Source of the DNA: Entoloma clypeatum
Taxonomy: Eukaryota; Basidiomycota; Agaricomycetes; Agaricales; Entolomataceae
Length of the DNA stretch: 64,000 bases
Assembly: GCA_963565915.1 (NCBI GenBank)
Contig: OY751491.1
Coordinates: 1,550,001 to 1,614,000, forward strand
Direction: 5' to 3'
Of the stretch, positions 31,736 through 42,996 are shown piece by piece. A model generated the notes under the pieces. It was not told the DNA's origin. It saw only the letters and a list, made by a program, of their open reading frames with translations, and searched no databases. The position numbers were made by a program, and so were the translations under genes. The first letter of the stretch is position 1; each line of letters begins with the position of its first letter.

Positions 31736-33834
31736 GGCTCCCAGATCGTCTCAATGTCGAAGGCTGCAGCCGTCACGATGAGGCTTTCGTGGGATCCAGA
31801 CATATGCATCCATATGCAAAGTGCCAATAAGCAAATCGAAAAGTTGCTGGGACTATCACGAAACGTGCCGTTCCATTTTGATCACATTGTAGTCTATCTG
31901 CAGGTCCATATTATCAATGAGCCAGCCTATAGAGTGCTTTTGGGGCGACCTTTCGACATGGTAACTTGTAGTAGTTATCAAAATGATAGAGATGGAGGAC
32001 AACTCCTGACCATCAAGTGTCCGAATACTAGTCAGAAGATCATGATCGCAATGTCGGAACGAGGAAAGGATCCTGATCTATTGAAGAGGAAACAGCCCAC
32101 CACTGAAGCAGATGGTATGGGTTTTCAATCTTTGATGAACTGGTCAGCCACCAGGGAGAGATAATTATAAACATTGATTCTAGCAATATTGAGAGACCAT
32201 ATATAGTGGCTTACGGCATTGCGGAAAATGGAAAATTTATGAGAGACGAAATTAGAGACCTGTATCTCGAAGCGTCGTGAGATAGTGTTGCGGACGAGAA
32301 TGCACAGGCCCTTTTAGGGGCATATTGGGACAGAAAATTGAAGGAACATCCAGAATGGCTTCACGATGACGAATGAGAAATATTAGACCAATGTCATGGT
32401 GGGATTGTACAAGTGCTAGCGGGCAAAAAATATAAACCCATTGACAAAAAGGTGCGACCAGTATTGGGAGAGTTGTCCGAGACATTTTGCATAGTTCGCG
32501 AGATAAAAGGGGACCCCCTTGCTGAGTTACCAAAGTTGAACCCAAAACCACCGGGGTTTGCGCCCAAGGGTCGCTACACCCAGGAAAGGATGGAGCACAT
32601 GGACAGTATACACGACCATGATTTTCTCTGGAAAGAAGAAATGAAACTAGTACATCATTTATTGAGTGAACAGAATCAAGCATTTGCATGGAATGATTCG
32701 GAGTGTGGTAGCTTTCGCAAGGATTTCTTTCCTCCAGTACAGATACCTGTGGTACCGCACACTCCGTGGGTACTAAGAAATATTCCTATTCCACCTGGGA
32801 TACATGATGAAGTGTGTAAGATAATAAGGACGAAGATGGCCGTGGGCATGTATGAACCGTCGAATTCCTCATACAGATCCCGGTGGTTCTGTGTATTGAA
32901 AAAGGATGGCAAGAGTCTCTGTATCGTCCACAGTTTAGAACCGTTGAACCAAGTCACTATAGCACATTTGGGCCTTCCCCTGGCAATGGAGGAATTAGCC
33001 AACCATTTTGCAGGACGTGCTTGTGGTGGAATGTTTGATCTCTATGTGGGATATGACGAGCGAAAGTTAGCGGTCCAGTCTCGCGACTTGACTACATTTC
33101 AGACGCCATTCGGTGCTCAAAGATTGGTTACTTTACCAATGGGTTGGACAAATTCGGTACCGATCTTTCACGATGATGTTACATATATATTGCAGGATGA
33201 AATACCAGATGTTACTATTCCCTACATCGACGATGTGGCGGTTCATGGCCCATCTACGCGATACGAGTTGCCTGATGGCAGATACGAAACTATAGAAGAA
33301 AATCCAGGCATTAGGTGATTTGTATGGGAACATGTACAGAATGTGAATAGAGTGTTACAGAGGATGCGGTATAGTGGAGGAACGTTCTCTGGGTATAAGT
33401 CACTAGTATGCGTGAGCGAGATAGTGGTAGTTGGCCATCGTTGCATGTACGAAGGACGGAGACCCGAGACAGATAGGTTCGGAGTTATAAGCTGCTGGGG
33501 ACCTTGCAAAGATATACATGATGTGCGGTCGTTCCTTGGAACGGCTGGCACTTGTCGAAACTTTATTAGAGACTTCGCAAAGAAGGCGGAACCTCCAGTC
33601 AAGTTGACACGAAGTCGTGAACTCTTTGTCTGGGGATCTGAACAGGAGAAGGCCATGCAAGACATAAAGGATGCTTTAGCGGCGTCCCCCACGATCAAGC
33701 CAATATATTATCATGGTGGAGGTGCGGTGGTCCTTTGCGTAGACAGCTCGTGGCGGGCGGTTGGCTTCTATATCTGTCAAGAGGATGAGGGTGATTCTAA
33801 GAAGAGGACCGCCACGGTACGAGTATCCCGATAA
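31736..33834 (+). pseudogene. Element C protease, reverse transcriptase and start of RNase H
   Basis: Continues the protease (GGSQIVSMSKAAAVTMRL, YRVLLGRPFDM). Frame breaks occur around 32162-32412, then the RT runs from 32413 (WVLRNIPIPPGIHDEVCKII, YRSRWFCVLKKDGKSL, LVTLPMGWTNSVPIFHDDV) with intact active site TIPYIDDVAVHGP. An in-frame TGA lies at 33316-33318 before the thumb (VRSFLGTAGTCRNFIRDFA). RNase H starts VVLCVDSSWRAVGFYICQED but is cut off at about 33834: most of the domain is deleted and the sequence jumps to a linker (RYEYPDKENG). Confidence 0.85.
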
Positions 33835-35572
33835 GGAAAATGGTATCCCTAATGTGGAAAAGAATGACCCGTTAGAGTTCGACGAGTTTAAAACAAAGAT
33901 AGACACATGCGGTGGTTATCTTTGGGCTATGTCGGTTAAAGACTTCCAGGGAGAGCTTGCTGACGCTCGCAAGAGATTGAATATTGAACGATTATATCTT
34001 GAGTGAGTGTGTAAGGCCGGGCCGCTCTCGCAATTTGTGGGGGAACTGGCGTTGCCCGACGACTCTTTGAAATGGGATGAATCAATGCGAGAACCTTATG
34101 ATGAAGATCATCGCACAATGACCGCGAAGTTGCAGGATGACCGCATTCCTGACATCAAGATTTGGCTCGAGGATCCTTTTGTGAGACCAAACGGCCTGAA
34201 TGACCGACAGTATAAACAGTTTGTGCAGCGGGCGAGACAATTCTTTGTCGCTGATGATGGCCGGCTCTATAGAAGAGGTAGTGAGGGAAAGCACAAACTA
34301 GTGGTCAAAAAGGGGCATCGCATGTACATGATGAGGGCGTCCCATGATAGCCTTGCACACCGCGGCTTCTATGCAACAAAAGAGCTTATTGTGCAAAGAT
34401 TCTGGTGGCCGGAATATGAACGCGATGTTCGCCTATATGTCCAGACTTGTCATATATGTCAGCTGAGACAGAAGACATTGGTTCGCATTCCTCCTACGGT
34501 AACCCATACGCCGGGTCTGTTTCAGGTCCTACATGCCGATACGCTACACATGACGCCAGCGTCAAATGGTTGTAAATACATTGTTCACGGCTGCTGTGCA
34601 CTATCGACATGGATGGAAGGGCGGCCGCTAAGGCAAGAAATGGGTAGGACTGTTGGGCATTGGCTCTTCAAAGACATACTATGTAGGTGGGGCGGTATGG
34701 TCATGATTGTGACCGATAACGCGGGGCCATTCAAGGAAGCTTTGGCCTGGATAAAACAGAAGTATGGAATTAAGGGGATTATGATCTCGGCTTATAATTC
34801 TAGAGCAAATGGACAGATCGAGAGGCCGCATTGGGACATTCATCAGGCTTTGTTTAAGGCCACAGGCGGTGATATCGGCAAGTGGTTCTGGTTCTTCCAC
34901 CATATGATGTGGGCAGATAGGATCATGATTCGGAAGGGTTTGGGATGCTCGCCATATTTCGTGTGTACAGGGGCGCATCCCATCCTTCCCCTAGATATTG
35001 TCGAGGCGACATGGCTAGTGAAACTTCCAGATGGGCCGCTGTCAATGGTGGACCTGATCAGATTTAGGGCTTGTGCGCTCGCAAAGCACCAAGTGCACAT
35101 TGATGAGATGCATAAGCGGGTTACGCATGCCAAGATGACGGCGGTACTTTGTTATGAGCAAGAGCACCGGCATAAGATCAGAGATTATGACTTTAGAGAG
35201 AGAGATCTGGTTTTAGTACGCAATACAGCGGTTGAAAATAGTCTCGACAAGAAAATGAAGCCCAGGTACTTCGGTCCTATGGTGGTTGTCACGAGGAATA
35301 AAGGTGGATCATACATTGTTGCAGAACTGGATGGGTCGGTATGGCATGAGAAGGTTGCAGCATTCAGACTCGTTCCCTACCATGCGAGACGTGCCATTGC
35401 AGTCCCTAAAGGGGTGTTAGACTTCATTGATATTACAAAAGCGACATTGGAAGGATTGAAAAATTCAACTGGGGCTGCTAAGGACAGCGGTGAGGACCTG
35501 TGGTTCGACGGAACGAGGCTGGACTTAGATAAGAATGACAGGTTTGAGGATATGCCACCGTGGATGACGTAG
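33835..35572 (+). pseudogene. Element C integrase
   Basis: Starts after the RNase H deletion in a linker, crosses a TGA at 34004-34006, and is then open to the TAG at 35570-35572. Zinc domain HDSLAHRGFYATKE..CHICQLRQ; catalytic core D in VLHADTLHMTPAS, D in VTDNAGPFKEA, E in NGQIERPHWDI; C-terminal KMKPRYFGPMVVVTRNKGGS. No chromodomain, unlike A, B and D. Only the single TGA interrupts this 1.7-kb region. Confidence 0.88.
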
Positions 35573-35811
35573 GGGTAGTCTCAGACGAGGATTCCAGCTC
35601 GGATGAGGAATTACCGGGCTCGCGGGACTTACATTGAAGGAAATCACCACTGGTGTAATCTCGCGAGGCCTAGGGCCATGTTGGAATGACTTAGCGATCA
35701 TATCGAACGCCTATGTGCCAGCAGAGGAAGACCTGTATTACGGACTATACAGTAAAAACCTCTAGAAGGGGACCTGTGGCTTTTGCTGCGGCAGGAAAGG
35801 TGAAGGGCAGT

Positions 35812-37139
35812 CTACTCATACTGCTCCTTCAGTTCGGAAAGGAGAAGGCTGTGTCGCTGCTTAAGGTATTGTGCATACTTTAAGTTGTAATCAAGAGAAG
35901 AAATTGTAGTAAGAAATTGGGATCGGACGAGGGCCTCAGTGTCATGAAGGGACTTCTTGGTGTGAGTCAGGGGCATCTCCAGGATCGACCCAGTCTCCGA
36001 GAGGATCTTGTTTGCGAGGGGATTGTCCATCGCGAAGCAAGCGGCTGCGGGGTGACATATTAACGATGGATGAGGAGGGCGGAGACGTTTAGTATGGTAC
36101 CTTCTTTGTGGAAATTACCTCGCTGCTCCACTTGTGCTGGTCCCATCGGTGCTGTGTCCTTGAACGGGGCTTCCTTGGTCTCCAGCTGCAGTTTCTTGTT
36201 GGATTTGGGACCCGGGGCCGATTTGCCCTTCGACCCAGACCCTTTCTGTGATATGGGGAAAATTAGAAGAGATTGTCGGGGGCAGTATGTCGACGTACCG
36301 TGCCGGACGATGATTTCTCTGTCAAAGGAGCAGTAACGGACTTCTTGGCAGACCCATCGTCTGCAGTTATGGGATGGAGGGTCTCGGGGTCGACGTCCAT
36401 CTTCTTGCACAGTAGCGAGAAGCGGCTTCAATACCATTGGAAGTCGGAAGGTAGTATAAGAATAATGACAGACCTCATGATCAGATTCATCATCTTGCGA
36501 TCGCTTACAAGGTTCGATGGGGCGCTCGGCATTTCTGTCGCTGTTGTTGCTGTCCCCAGCTGGGTTAGTTCAGGTTCCGCAGCGGCGGACGGGCTGTTTG
36601 CATCTGGGATATTAGAGACGTCGAGGTTGAGATCGGTGTCGGGATCAGTTACCTTGACCTGGTTGAGCCATTCAATTAGTGCGGGGGATGGACTCCAGCT
36701 CTCGCGTCAACTCACTTTGGGTTTCTCGCTGTTGGCCAGAGGCTCACTTGCAGGTGGAGGCATGGTCTCCTCGGTGGATGTAGGTCCTTGAGGGTGAAGA
36801 ACATGGGCGGGAGTCTCCAAGACTTGTTCTTGTCATGGAATGCCTGTAGGCCATTCCTAGCTACGAAAACGTGGTCCGCGAGTTGTGCGTCCTTGAGGTA
36901 CTCATTGGAAATATGTGCATGATGGAGATTTAGAGGCTGACGAAATAGTTGGAATGGTCAAACAGGTTCGGTGTGCTGTTGCGACATACTTTGAGGTCGT
37001 CATATGTGTACCAACAGATGAGGTATGCCTCGGAGCAGGTTGGCAGCTTCTTGGCGGGTGCCTGGGGATCTTCCGGGAATGAACTGATGAGCGAGGCTAA
37101 GACCTTTTTCACAGCCTGGGTTTCGTCTTCATTAGACAT
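35812..37139 (-). CDS. Second antisense gene of element C (unrecognised, multi-exon)
   Basis: Lies between integrase and 3' LTR on the opposite strand. Start ATG 37139 (MSNEDETQAVKKVLASLISS). The first intron is 36941-36901, placing NYF before YLKDAQLADHVFVARNGLQA. Further short exons are readable: a Pro/Ser-rich part, MDVDPETLHPITADDGSAKK, KGSGSKGKSAPGPKSNKKLQ, and a final exon at about 36045-35812 with a coiled coil (SSLDYNLKYAQYLKQRHSLL) ending SELKEQYE. Exact borders between 36800 and 36045 are uncertain, and one small indel may be present near 36790. No known family recognised. The SNKK basic patch is reminiscent of, but not clearly homologous to, the tails of the A and B accessory proteins. 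Confidence 0.6.
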
Positions 37140-37839
37140 CTTTTTTTTAGAGGCGGTGTGTGACCCGAGGGCGAGTTTGTCTAGCGGGGTCGATTTGTGC
37201 TAGGGTGAGGGTGGCGTTTACTCTTTGAGTGGTTGCGGGCTTTTATAGCTTCCCTGGCGACTTAGTAAGGAAAGTCTTTTTTGGAGGCCGTGCTATACCG
37301 GATGGTAGTGGCACCCAGGATTGCGTGGTTAGGCACGGCGGTTCCATCTATGAGGGGATAGTCAGCCCTTGTGATAGTCGACAGGGGGAGCTTCGCGATG
37401 CTGGTCTTGCCTTCACGGAATAGAGCAACATCCAACTCGGAGAGTTGTATTCTTTAGTGTGGGGGAGTGGGGGGTCACAAGCCTGTTCCAGTACAATTGC
37501 GAACCTCAAATCGCCATAAATGAAACAGAACATGAAAGAGCGGAATCTCGGAAGGAGATATCAGAAAGACATAATCACCGTCAAATAGATATACCGAACC
37601 CCTGAGTGCCATGCAGCATAATGATCAAAGTAAAACAAGACGTCGTCCAACGTCTTAGCGATAGACTTAGTAATACTTTAGTTCTGAGCAGGAGGCCCTT
37701 AATGGACTTAATCAAAGATCGAAGAAAAGCAATATATTTGGGCGTAAGCCCACAGCGAGTGTATACAGAGAAAATATAAGGGCGTATAGCCCGTGACATG
37801 TGCAAATATAAAAAATAAAAAAAAGAAGGCCCGCAGTAC
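37140..37839. other. Spacer between the two antisense genes of element C
   Basis: No gene seen. Holds the upstream region of the 37139 gene and the 3' flank of the 39457-37840 gene. An A-rich run at 37807-37826 lies next to the latter's stop. Confidence 0.5.
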
Positions 37840-39457
37840 CTAGGCGACATCGCGAGATGACCCCTGAATGAACAGATCCTTCGCAACTTCATCGGCATCT
37901 TCCTCCACAGGAGAGTCCTCGTCAGAAGCCGAGTCTGATTTCTGGACAGGCGCAACCTTCTTGACGAAGATGGGATTCTCGCGGGAGGACTGTTGACCAG
38001 CGGGAGGGTTGAATCAAGCAAGGCCGAAGACTTCGAAGAGCTCCTGGCGAGCCGCCTCGTCAGCTACCAGGCCCTGAGGAAAGTCGCCCTCACGACAATA
38101 CAGCTGAGCCAGCTGGTGAAGGAAGAGGGTAATGGACCATTCGCGACGAGTGGCAATGGCCAACAAGGCTTCCAAGAGGTGGAAGTGGAGAGCAGTCGAG
38201 GCATGGATGTCGACAAGGGTCTCGCGGATGGCTGGAAATAAATTGTTAGCGGCTAGTAAAAGAGGGCAGATGGTAGGACGCACCAGCCATGGTCACGAGA
38301 AGTTCCGCACGTTCACCACTCACCTCGAAAGAGCACCCTACTCGACTGCCACTCTGGCAGTTGGAGCACTTCTTGCCCCAACCTTGGAAACGGCAGCGAG
38401 CCACACTTGGTCCACCGGCGCAAACGAGGCAGGGAAGGCTGGGCTAAGAAAAGGCATAGTTAACTATAGAATGAGTCAGGAAGAAAGAAAATGTACCATA
38501 ACGGGCAATGCAACACGGAGTTGTCGCAACTCATCTGCCTTGAGGGCAGTACCCTCTTTCGCATCGACCTGCGGTGCTTTTGCGACCGTGGCAGGTTTCG
38601 GTTCAGGCTGAGTAGGGGGCCTCGCGGGCACTTTTTCAGTGACCACGGGCGCTGTTACGACACGGGGCCTAGTAGCAATGGGTTGAGGTCTGGCGGGGGT
38701 GTGCGCGCCGACCACCTCAACGTCGTCATCCTCGCTGTCTGCTTGCGAAACTTGATGACCGATATCGGAGCGACGTTTCTGGAAGGAAATTTAGTAAGAA
38801 GTAAAAGAAATAATCAGGAGATTCACCTTGAGAGCTCCCTGACTGGGAGGCGAATGAGGAGCCGCACGCTTACCGCTAGTGCGGGTCACAGGCTTCAATC
38901 GTGCAGTGCGAGAGGTCGACTTGCCCTGGTCCTCAATGTGGAGTGAAGTTGGACCGGCCATCATGTACCCTATGGCCTTCGCGATGAGCTTGGCGGGCCG
39001 TTTCCCGCTGGAGATGGACGGTTCGGGAACGGGGACAGCCTCGTCCTCTTCCAGTAGGCGATCCTGCATAAATATAATGTGGGAATTAGCAAAGCAAATA
39101 AGCAAATGACTCACCTCGGGGAGGTCTTGGAGGGTTTGCCCATGAAGGTCGGGCCACCATTTCCACCAGCGGCGGTCCATCGTGTAGCCAGCATGGTATA
39201 AGTTGTATGCGATGGTGTTTAAGAGCCGCTCGGCATAGTCGTCCACACAACCTGCAGCCATGACCTGAAAGAAGAAATGTTTTAGTAGGAAACAGGGTTT
39301 CGCGAGCATGACTTACCAGTGTATCGTGAAGTTCGAATAAGATTTCCCAAACCCATGCTTCTCTGGACTTGCGGAGTTGGTTGAGATCGGTGAGGATATT
39401 GAGTTCGACCTCGAACTTGGAAAGACAAGTGTAGAGCTTGTTCGAAGAAGTGGTCAT
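37840..39457 (-). pseudogene. First antisense gene of element C: six-cysteine cluster protein, one TGA
   Basis: Six exons joined by frame and GT..AG: 39457-39317, 39264-39115, 39063-38827, 38778-38497, 38443-38284, 38231-37840; about 453 codons. Start MTTSSNKLYTCLSKFEVELN. Two helical exons (YAERLLNTIAYNLYHAGYTM, DRRWWKWWPDLHGQTLQDLP), a basic linker (SGKRPAKLIAKAIGYM), a Pro-rich linker, then the cluster C275-x2-C278-x8-C287-x8-C296-x2-C299-x7-C307 (CLVC..CSNC), a helical stretch (AELLVTMA, LHFHLLEALLAIATRREWS), and an acidic tail (SDSASDEDSPVEEDADEVA). One in-frame TGA (38014-38016) truncates the last 58 codons. The order coiled helix, six-Cys module, helix, acidic tail parallels the A and B antisense proteins, but cysteine spacing is looser and the intron positions differ. 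Confidence 0.72.
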
Positions 39458-39799
39458 GTTGAACGGGAGGAAAAGTGAGAACTGGAGAATGAGGAAGAAT
39501 GCCCCAGCCTTTATGGGAATTGGAAGTCTCACAAGGCTACTGCAGAGAAATTTTATCTGTCAAGATCCATCAGTGTGGAGTTAGGTCGCAAGAACGGCAA
39601 ACCTTTGATATTACTTGGTATAGGCAAACATGAGGCCAGTGGGGGCCGAGTGTGGACTTTGTGTGTCCACAGTGCGGCGTGTCAAGTGGGGCCGTCTCGC
39701 GAGAAAACTTTTGGGGTGGAACTCGAATATATGAAAACGGTGCTAGAGTGGACTGGTCATATCGCTGTCGTTAGATAGGATTGACTGGGACAGTCAGGA

Positions 39800-39815
39800 T
39801 TTAGTGTGGGGGAGA
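39800..39815 (+). promoter_or_regulatory. Polypurine tract of element C
   Basis: TTTAGTGTGGGGGAGA directly precedes the 3' LTR start TGATAAGG at 39816. Confidence 0.75.
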
Positions 39816-41093
39816 TGATAAGGCCGCACTGCGTCTAGGCCTAAAATCTGCGCATTTGCACCCTTTCACACTATCTCTAAGAGATATAGAGAGTCCTAGA
39901 TGAGCTCCGATTCTGAGGACTTAGTGGCAACGTTAGAGAGAGACCAGCGACCCTGGCAATGTAGGACATAGCGCTGGTCACCACTATGGGCTTAGCTATG
40001 ATACTCGAGAGCTATGGGATCGTCTTGCGAGATAGAAAAGACTATTGAGTGCCTCTCGCGACGAAGCATGAAACAAGGAGATGGGTTATATTGGAATTAT
40101 CAATGACACTAGCACTGTCTACTATACGTCAGGGCTTGACCGGAGACATTCTCGCGAGAGGTTTGGTCAACGTGCGCTGTGCTTCACGTCCAAATTGTCC
40201 GTATCGGGAATATCGAAATGACATCGGATGATACAGACCGAGATCGGGTTTGATATGTTGCGATCAACATGACCTTATGGTGAACTTTGATAGAGATTGA
40301 ATCTGATGGGTGGCTTACCGAGGCGACCCTTAATTGATGCAGTTGATACCTCACGGTAACTAGTCGGCATCATCCCGGGTACATCGCAAAACCCAGCTAT
40401 TGAAATAGTGGCCTCTCCAGTACGGCAGAGGTTCGGATATGGAAAAGGGGCGTACCTGTGGCGTTGTCTACCACATGGGCGCATCGAAACGACTTTAGCG
40501 AAGGTCATTTGACTGGATACCATTTATCAATACCACATGCAACCTTTCTCTATATTTATTGCTGCTCATGTATAAAATCTCGTAGTTTCGTCGTAGATAG
40601 GTTAGGTTAGATTGTGCCCCAGAATTGATAGCATTTGTCTTGTGCATCTGTCGTCATTCACGAGTATCATTGAAGCCTCGAGATTGTTTGGTTTGCATCG
40701 GAAGTCAGTTGCGATTGTGTTTTGTGTGTTTGAGAACTTGTCAATCGTCAAATCATGTTATCTATCGGTCATATTGGTCATTGTCGTGTTCGTAGTCGGT
40801 CGAGATCATGTTTGCGAAGTCTTGTTGGTTCGGAAATCACAAACCTCAGTTCATTATCTATTGAGAACTATCTCTAAGTCTTGTTTGAGACCTATTGAGC
40901 CATCGCTAAACAAGTTATTCAATTGTTGTTTGGAAGAGTCGCATCCTGAGTGATCCCACTCATCACCCCGAACTATATCGATTGAGAAGTACGCATCACG
41001 AGACTTGTTTGGTCTTTGTTGTTGTGTTTGGTGTTTGTGTGTGTGATAGAGATATCGCTCGCGCTCATCCCCAGACTCACTTCCTTCATTTCA
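39816..41093 (+). repeat. 3' LTR of element C, 1278 bp
   Basis: TGATAAGGCCGC..CTTCATTTCA, uninterrupted, and proves the empty site for element B (GAGAGGTTTGGTCAACG at about 40157-40173). TATA-like sequences near 40550-40580 are followed by a leader with frequent TTGTT words. Confidence 0.95.
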
Positions 41094-41528
41094 ACGCTAG
41101 GGTCCGCATATAGATGTGTACTTTTGGCGAAAAAGCATGAAACAGCAAGGTTGAAATGGAGGAAAGGGAAGTGAGTTTCGGCAGGCGAGTTTAGAGCTTG
41201 TTCTTCTGTTGAGATGACGCTAAGTCAAACGACATCGCGAGCCCAAACTTAGGAACTTAGAAGATGGAACGTGGAAAGATGAGGAAGGGGCTGTATTGCC
41301 AAGAGACCCAGCAGGAATCTCAAGAGAACAAGCTATCGAATACAAGTGAAAGTACCCTACTTATATATGTAAATACCATGAGGCTGTGTTGAGGCAGCGT
41401 CATGCTATGCGACCCTGGATCCTTCGCATCCTGCTGCGTTGTAATGATAAGATGTCCTCATGTATGACACGATGTAGATAAGATAAGATTGAGATAAGAT
41501 AAGATAAAGTGAAAAAGTGAAAATACGA
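41094..41528. other. Short non-coding stretch with GATAA microsatellite
   Basis: No gene. AGATA/AGATAAG repeats run about 41473-41512. This is the junction between element C and the KDZ/ULP block. Confidence 0.5.
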
Positions 41529-42779
41529 TCATAACAGTTTCTGCGATATCCTGGTCATCGGTTGCTGACTGAGTTCTTCTCTCAGTGCACTGACTTCCCT
41601 CATGAGCAGGCCGATTTGCATTTCATGACTGTCCTTCATCTGCCGCATCTCCACTCTCAGCATCCCAACATCCTCACGGAGGCTTCCTAGTTCTGCCAGA
41701 CTGGCATCCTGGTTCTGACGGATTCCCTCAAGGTCATTTGCAATGCCTACCATTTAATGGGGATCAGGCCTGAAAGCAGAAATCTGCATCAACAGTCGGC
41801 GGTACTCACCTTCCTTCCACTCACCCCCAATGAGCTCTGGGGCCGAGGAGCGAGCCTTGCCCTCTCTCCGAATGACATCCTGATTTTTCCTTGCCCTTCC
41901 TATTGCCCGGGCAATGGAGGTGTGGCTACACCATTGCTGTTACGTGTGGCAGGGAACACATGCCGACCAGGTGGGGTGCCGATCACAGGGAAGCCGATTC
42001 TCCCTGCATGCCGTACATGGCTCCGTTATCAAAGTGTCCTGCTGGGGCTGTGGACTGGAGACAGGAGTGGAGGGATGTGGGCGATGTTTCAAAACCCCCG
42101 GCCAAGGGGCCTGGAGAATGACCTGATACTGCCCTGTTGCGGTTGCTGCCTAACAGGGAGAACGGGAGTCAGGCAAGGGTGTGTTGGACAGGGAATGTAT
42201 TGTAAACTCACTGGGGAACCTCTAATACTCCTCTCGTCATTGTTCTCCAATGCATCCCCACATTCTCCACTTCTAACCATTTCCTGCAGCCATTGCTGAG
42301 CGACCCCAAGCTGCTTGGGAAATTGAGGGGTTACAAGGTTCTGCGAGGGGCATGCATGAGGATCAGGTGGGTTGGGAGTGCAGAACGTCTCGTGCTCAAG
42401 TGCTATGGCATCTGGAAGCACAGAACATGTTCCTCGGAGTGAGGCTGTCAGGAGAACTTCATCCCAGGGGATTGGTTGTCTATCCTGAATTGCTTTGCCA
42501 ATGATCTGGCACATGTGATGAATATACCGTGTCTTCGGAAACTGAGCATGGTTCAAGTCAAGAAGAAATTGATACTGTGAAAAAAGGTCAGCTTAGTTAG
42601 TATGCTAATAAAGCAAAACATACAACACGCCGTCGGAGCATCCGCTCTGCCCCGCTGACCAGATCCTGGGGCTTGTGTGCAAATTGGGATATTTTGATTT
42701 CGAGGCTGGTCTGTATGATGGTCAATGCGGTGTGACCAAGGGTGTCCTTGTTTGTCATATGATCGTTCCTTGAGGACAT
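41529..42779 (-). CDS. Unrecognised minus-strand gene beside the ULP protease (coiled-coil C-terminus)
   Basis: Start MSSRNDHMTNKDTLGHTALT at 42779. An intron 42623-42575 joins RRRVV to YQFLLDLNHAQFPKTRYIHH. The middle (SLRGTCSVLPDAIALEHETF, FPKQLGVAQQWLQEMVRSGE) is open to about 42090, then the frame is lost for about 340 bp. The C-terminal exon 41753-41529 is a clear heptad coiled coil (LAELGSLREDVGMLRVEMRQ). It is divergent from the ULP gene, with starts about 220 bp apart. The same pairing (minus gene plus divergent plus-strand gene) recurs at 45-50 kb. Probably transposon cargo; function unknown. Confidence 0.5.
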
Positions 42780-42996
42780 CGCGTGGTGGAAGAAGCTGTT
42801 TCAACCTCCCTGGCAGGTCAACAGGCTGTGACGGTAGAGATGTGGCCCTTGACATCATGCATCGAGCGACCCTGTGATGGCCACTCCAGTCACAGGTTGT
42901 CATCCTTGAATCGGACAGTTCATAGCAAAGGTGAGCCCAGGATGTTCTCTGAATCCAGAATTGACTCAAGTAACAAGTTTATAGATCTCTCCAATC

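Larger units (their letters stand above)
11930..41093 (+). mobile_element. Ty3/gypsy element C, about 13.4 kb once nested insertions are removed
   Basis: Bounded by 1.28-kb LTRs (TGATAAGG ... TTTCA): 11930-20315, split by element B, and 39816-41093. Order on the plus strand: gag, protease, RT, RNase H remnant, integrase; then two genes on the minus strand before the 3' LTR. It has been hit three times: B in the 5' LTR, A in gag, a LINE in the protease. It lacks a chromodomain and its integrase differs strongly from A, B and D. Clean target duplications were not found (CCCGC left, ACGCT right). Coding regions contain TGA stops and an internal deletion, so this copy is dead. Confidence 0.9.

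Noticed and set aside
11925..41098. 5-bp target duplication for element C
   Set aside because: Flanks CCCGC and ACGCT do not match; left unresolved rather than forced.
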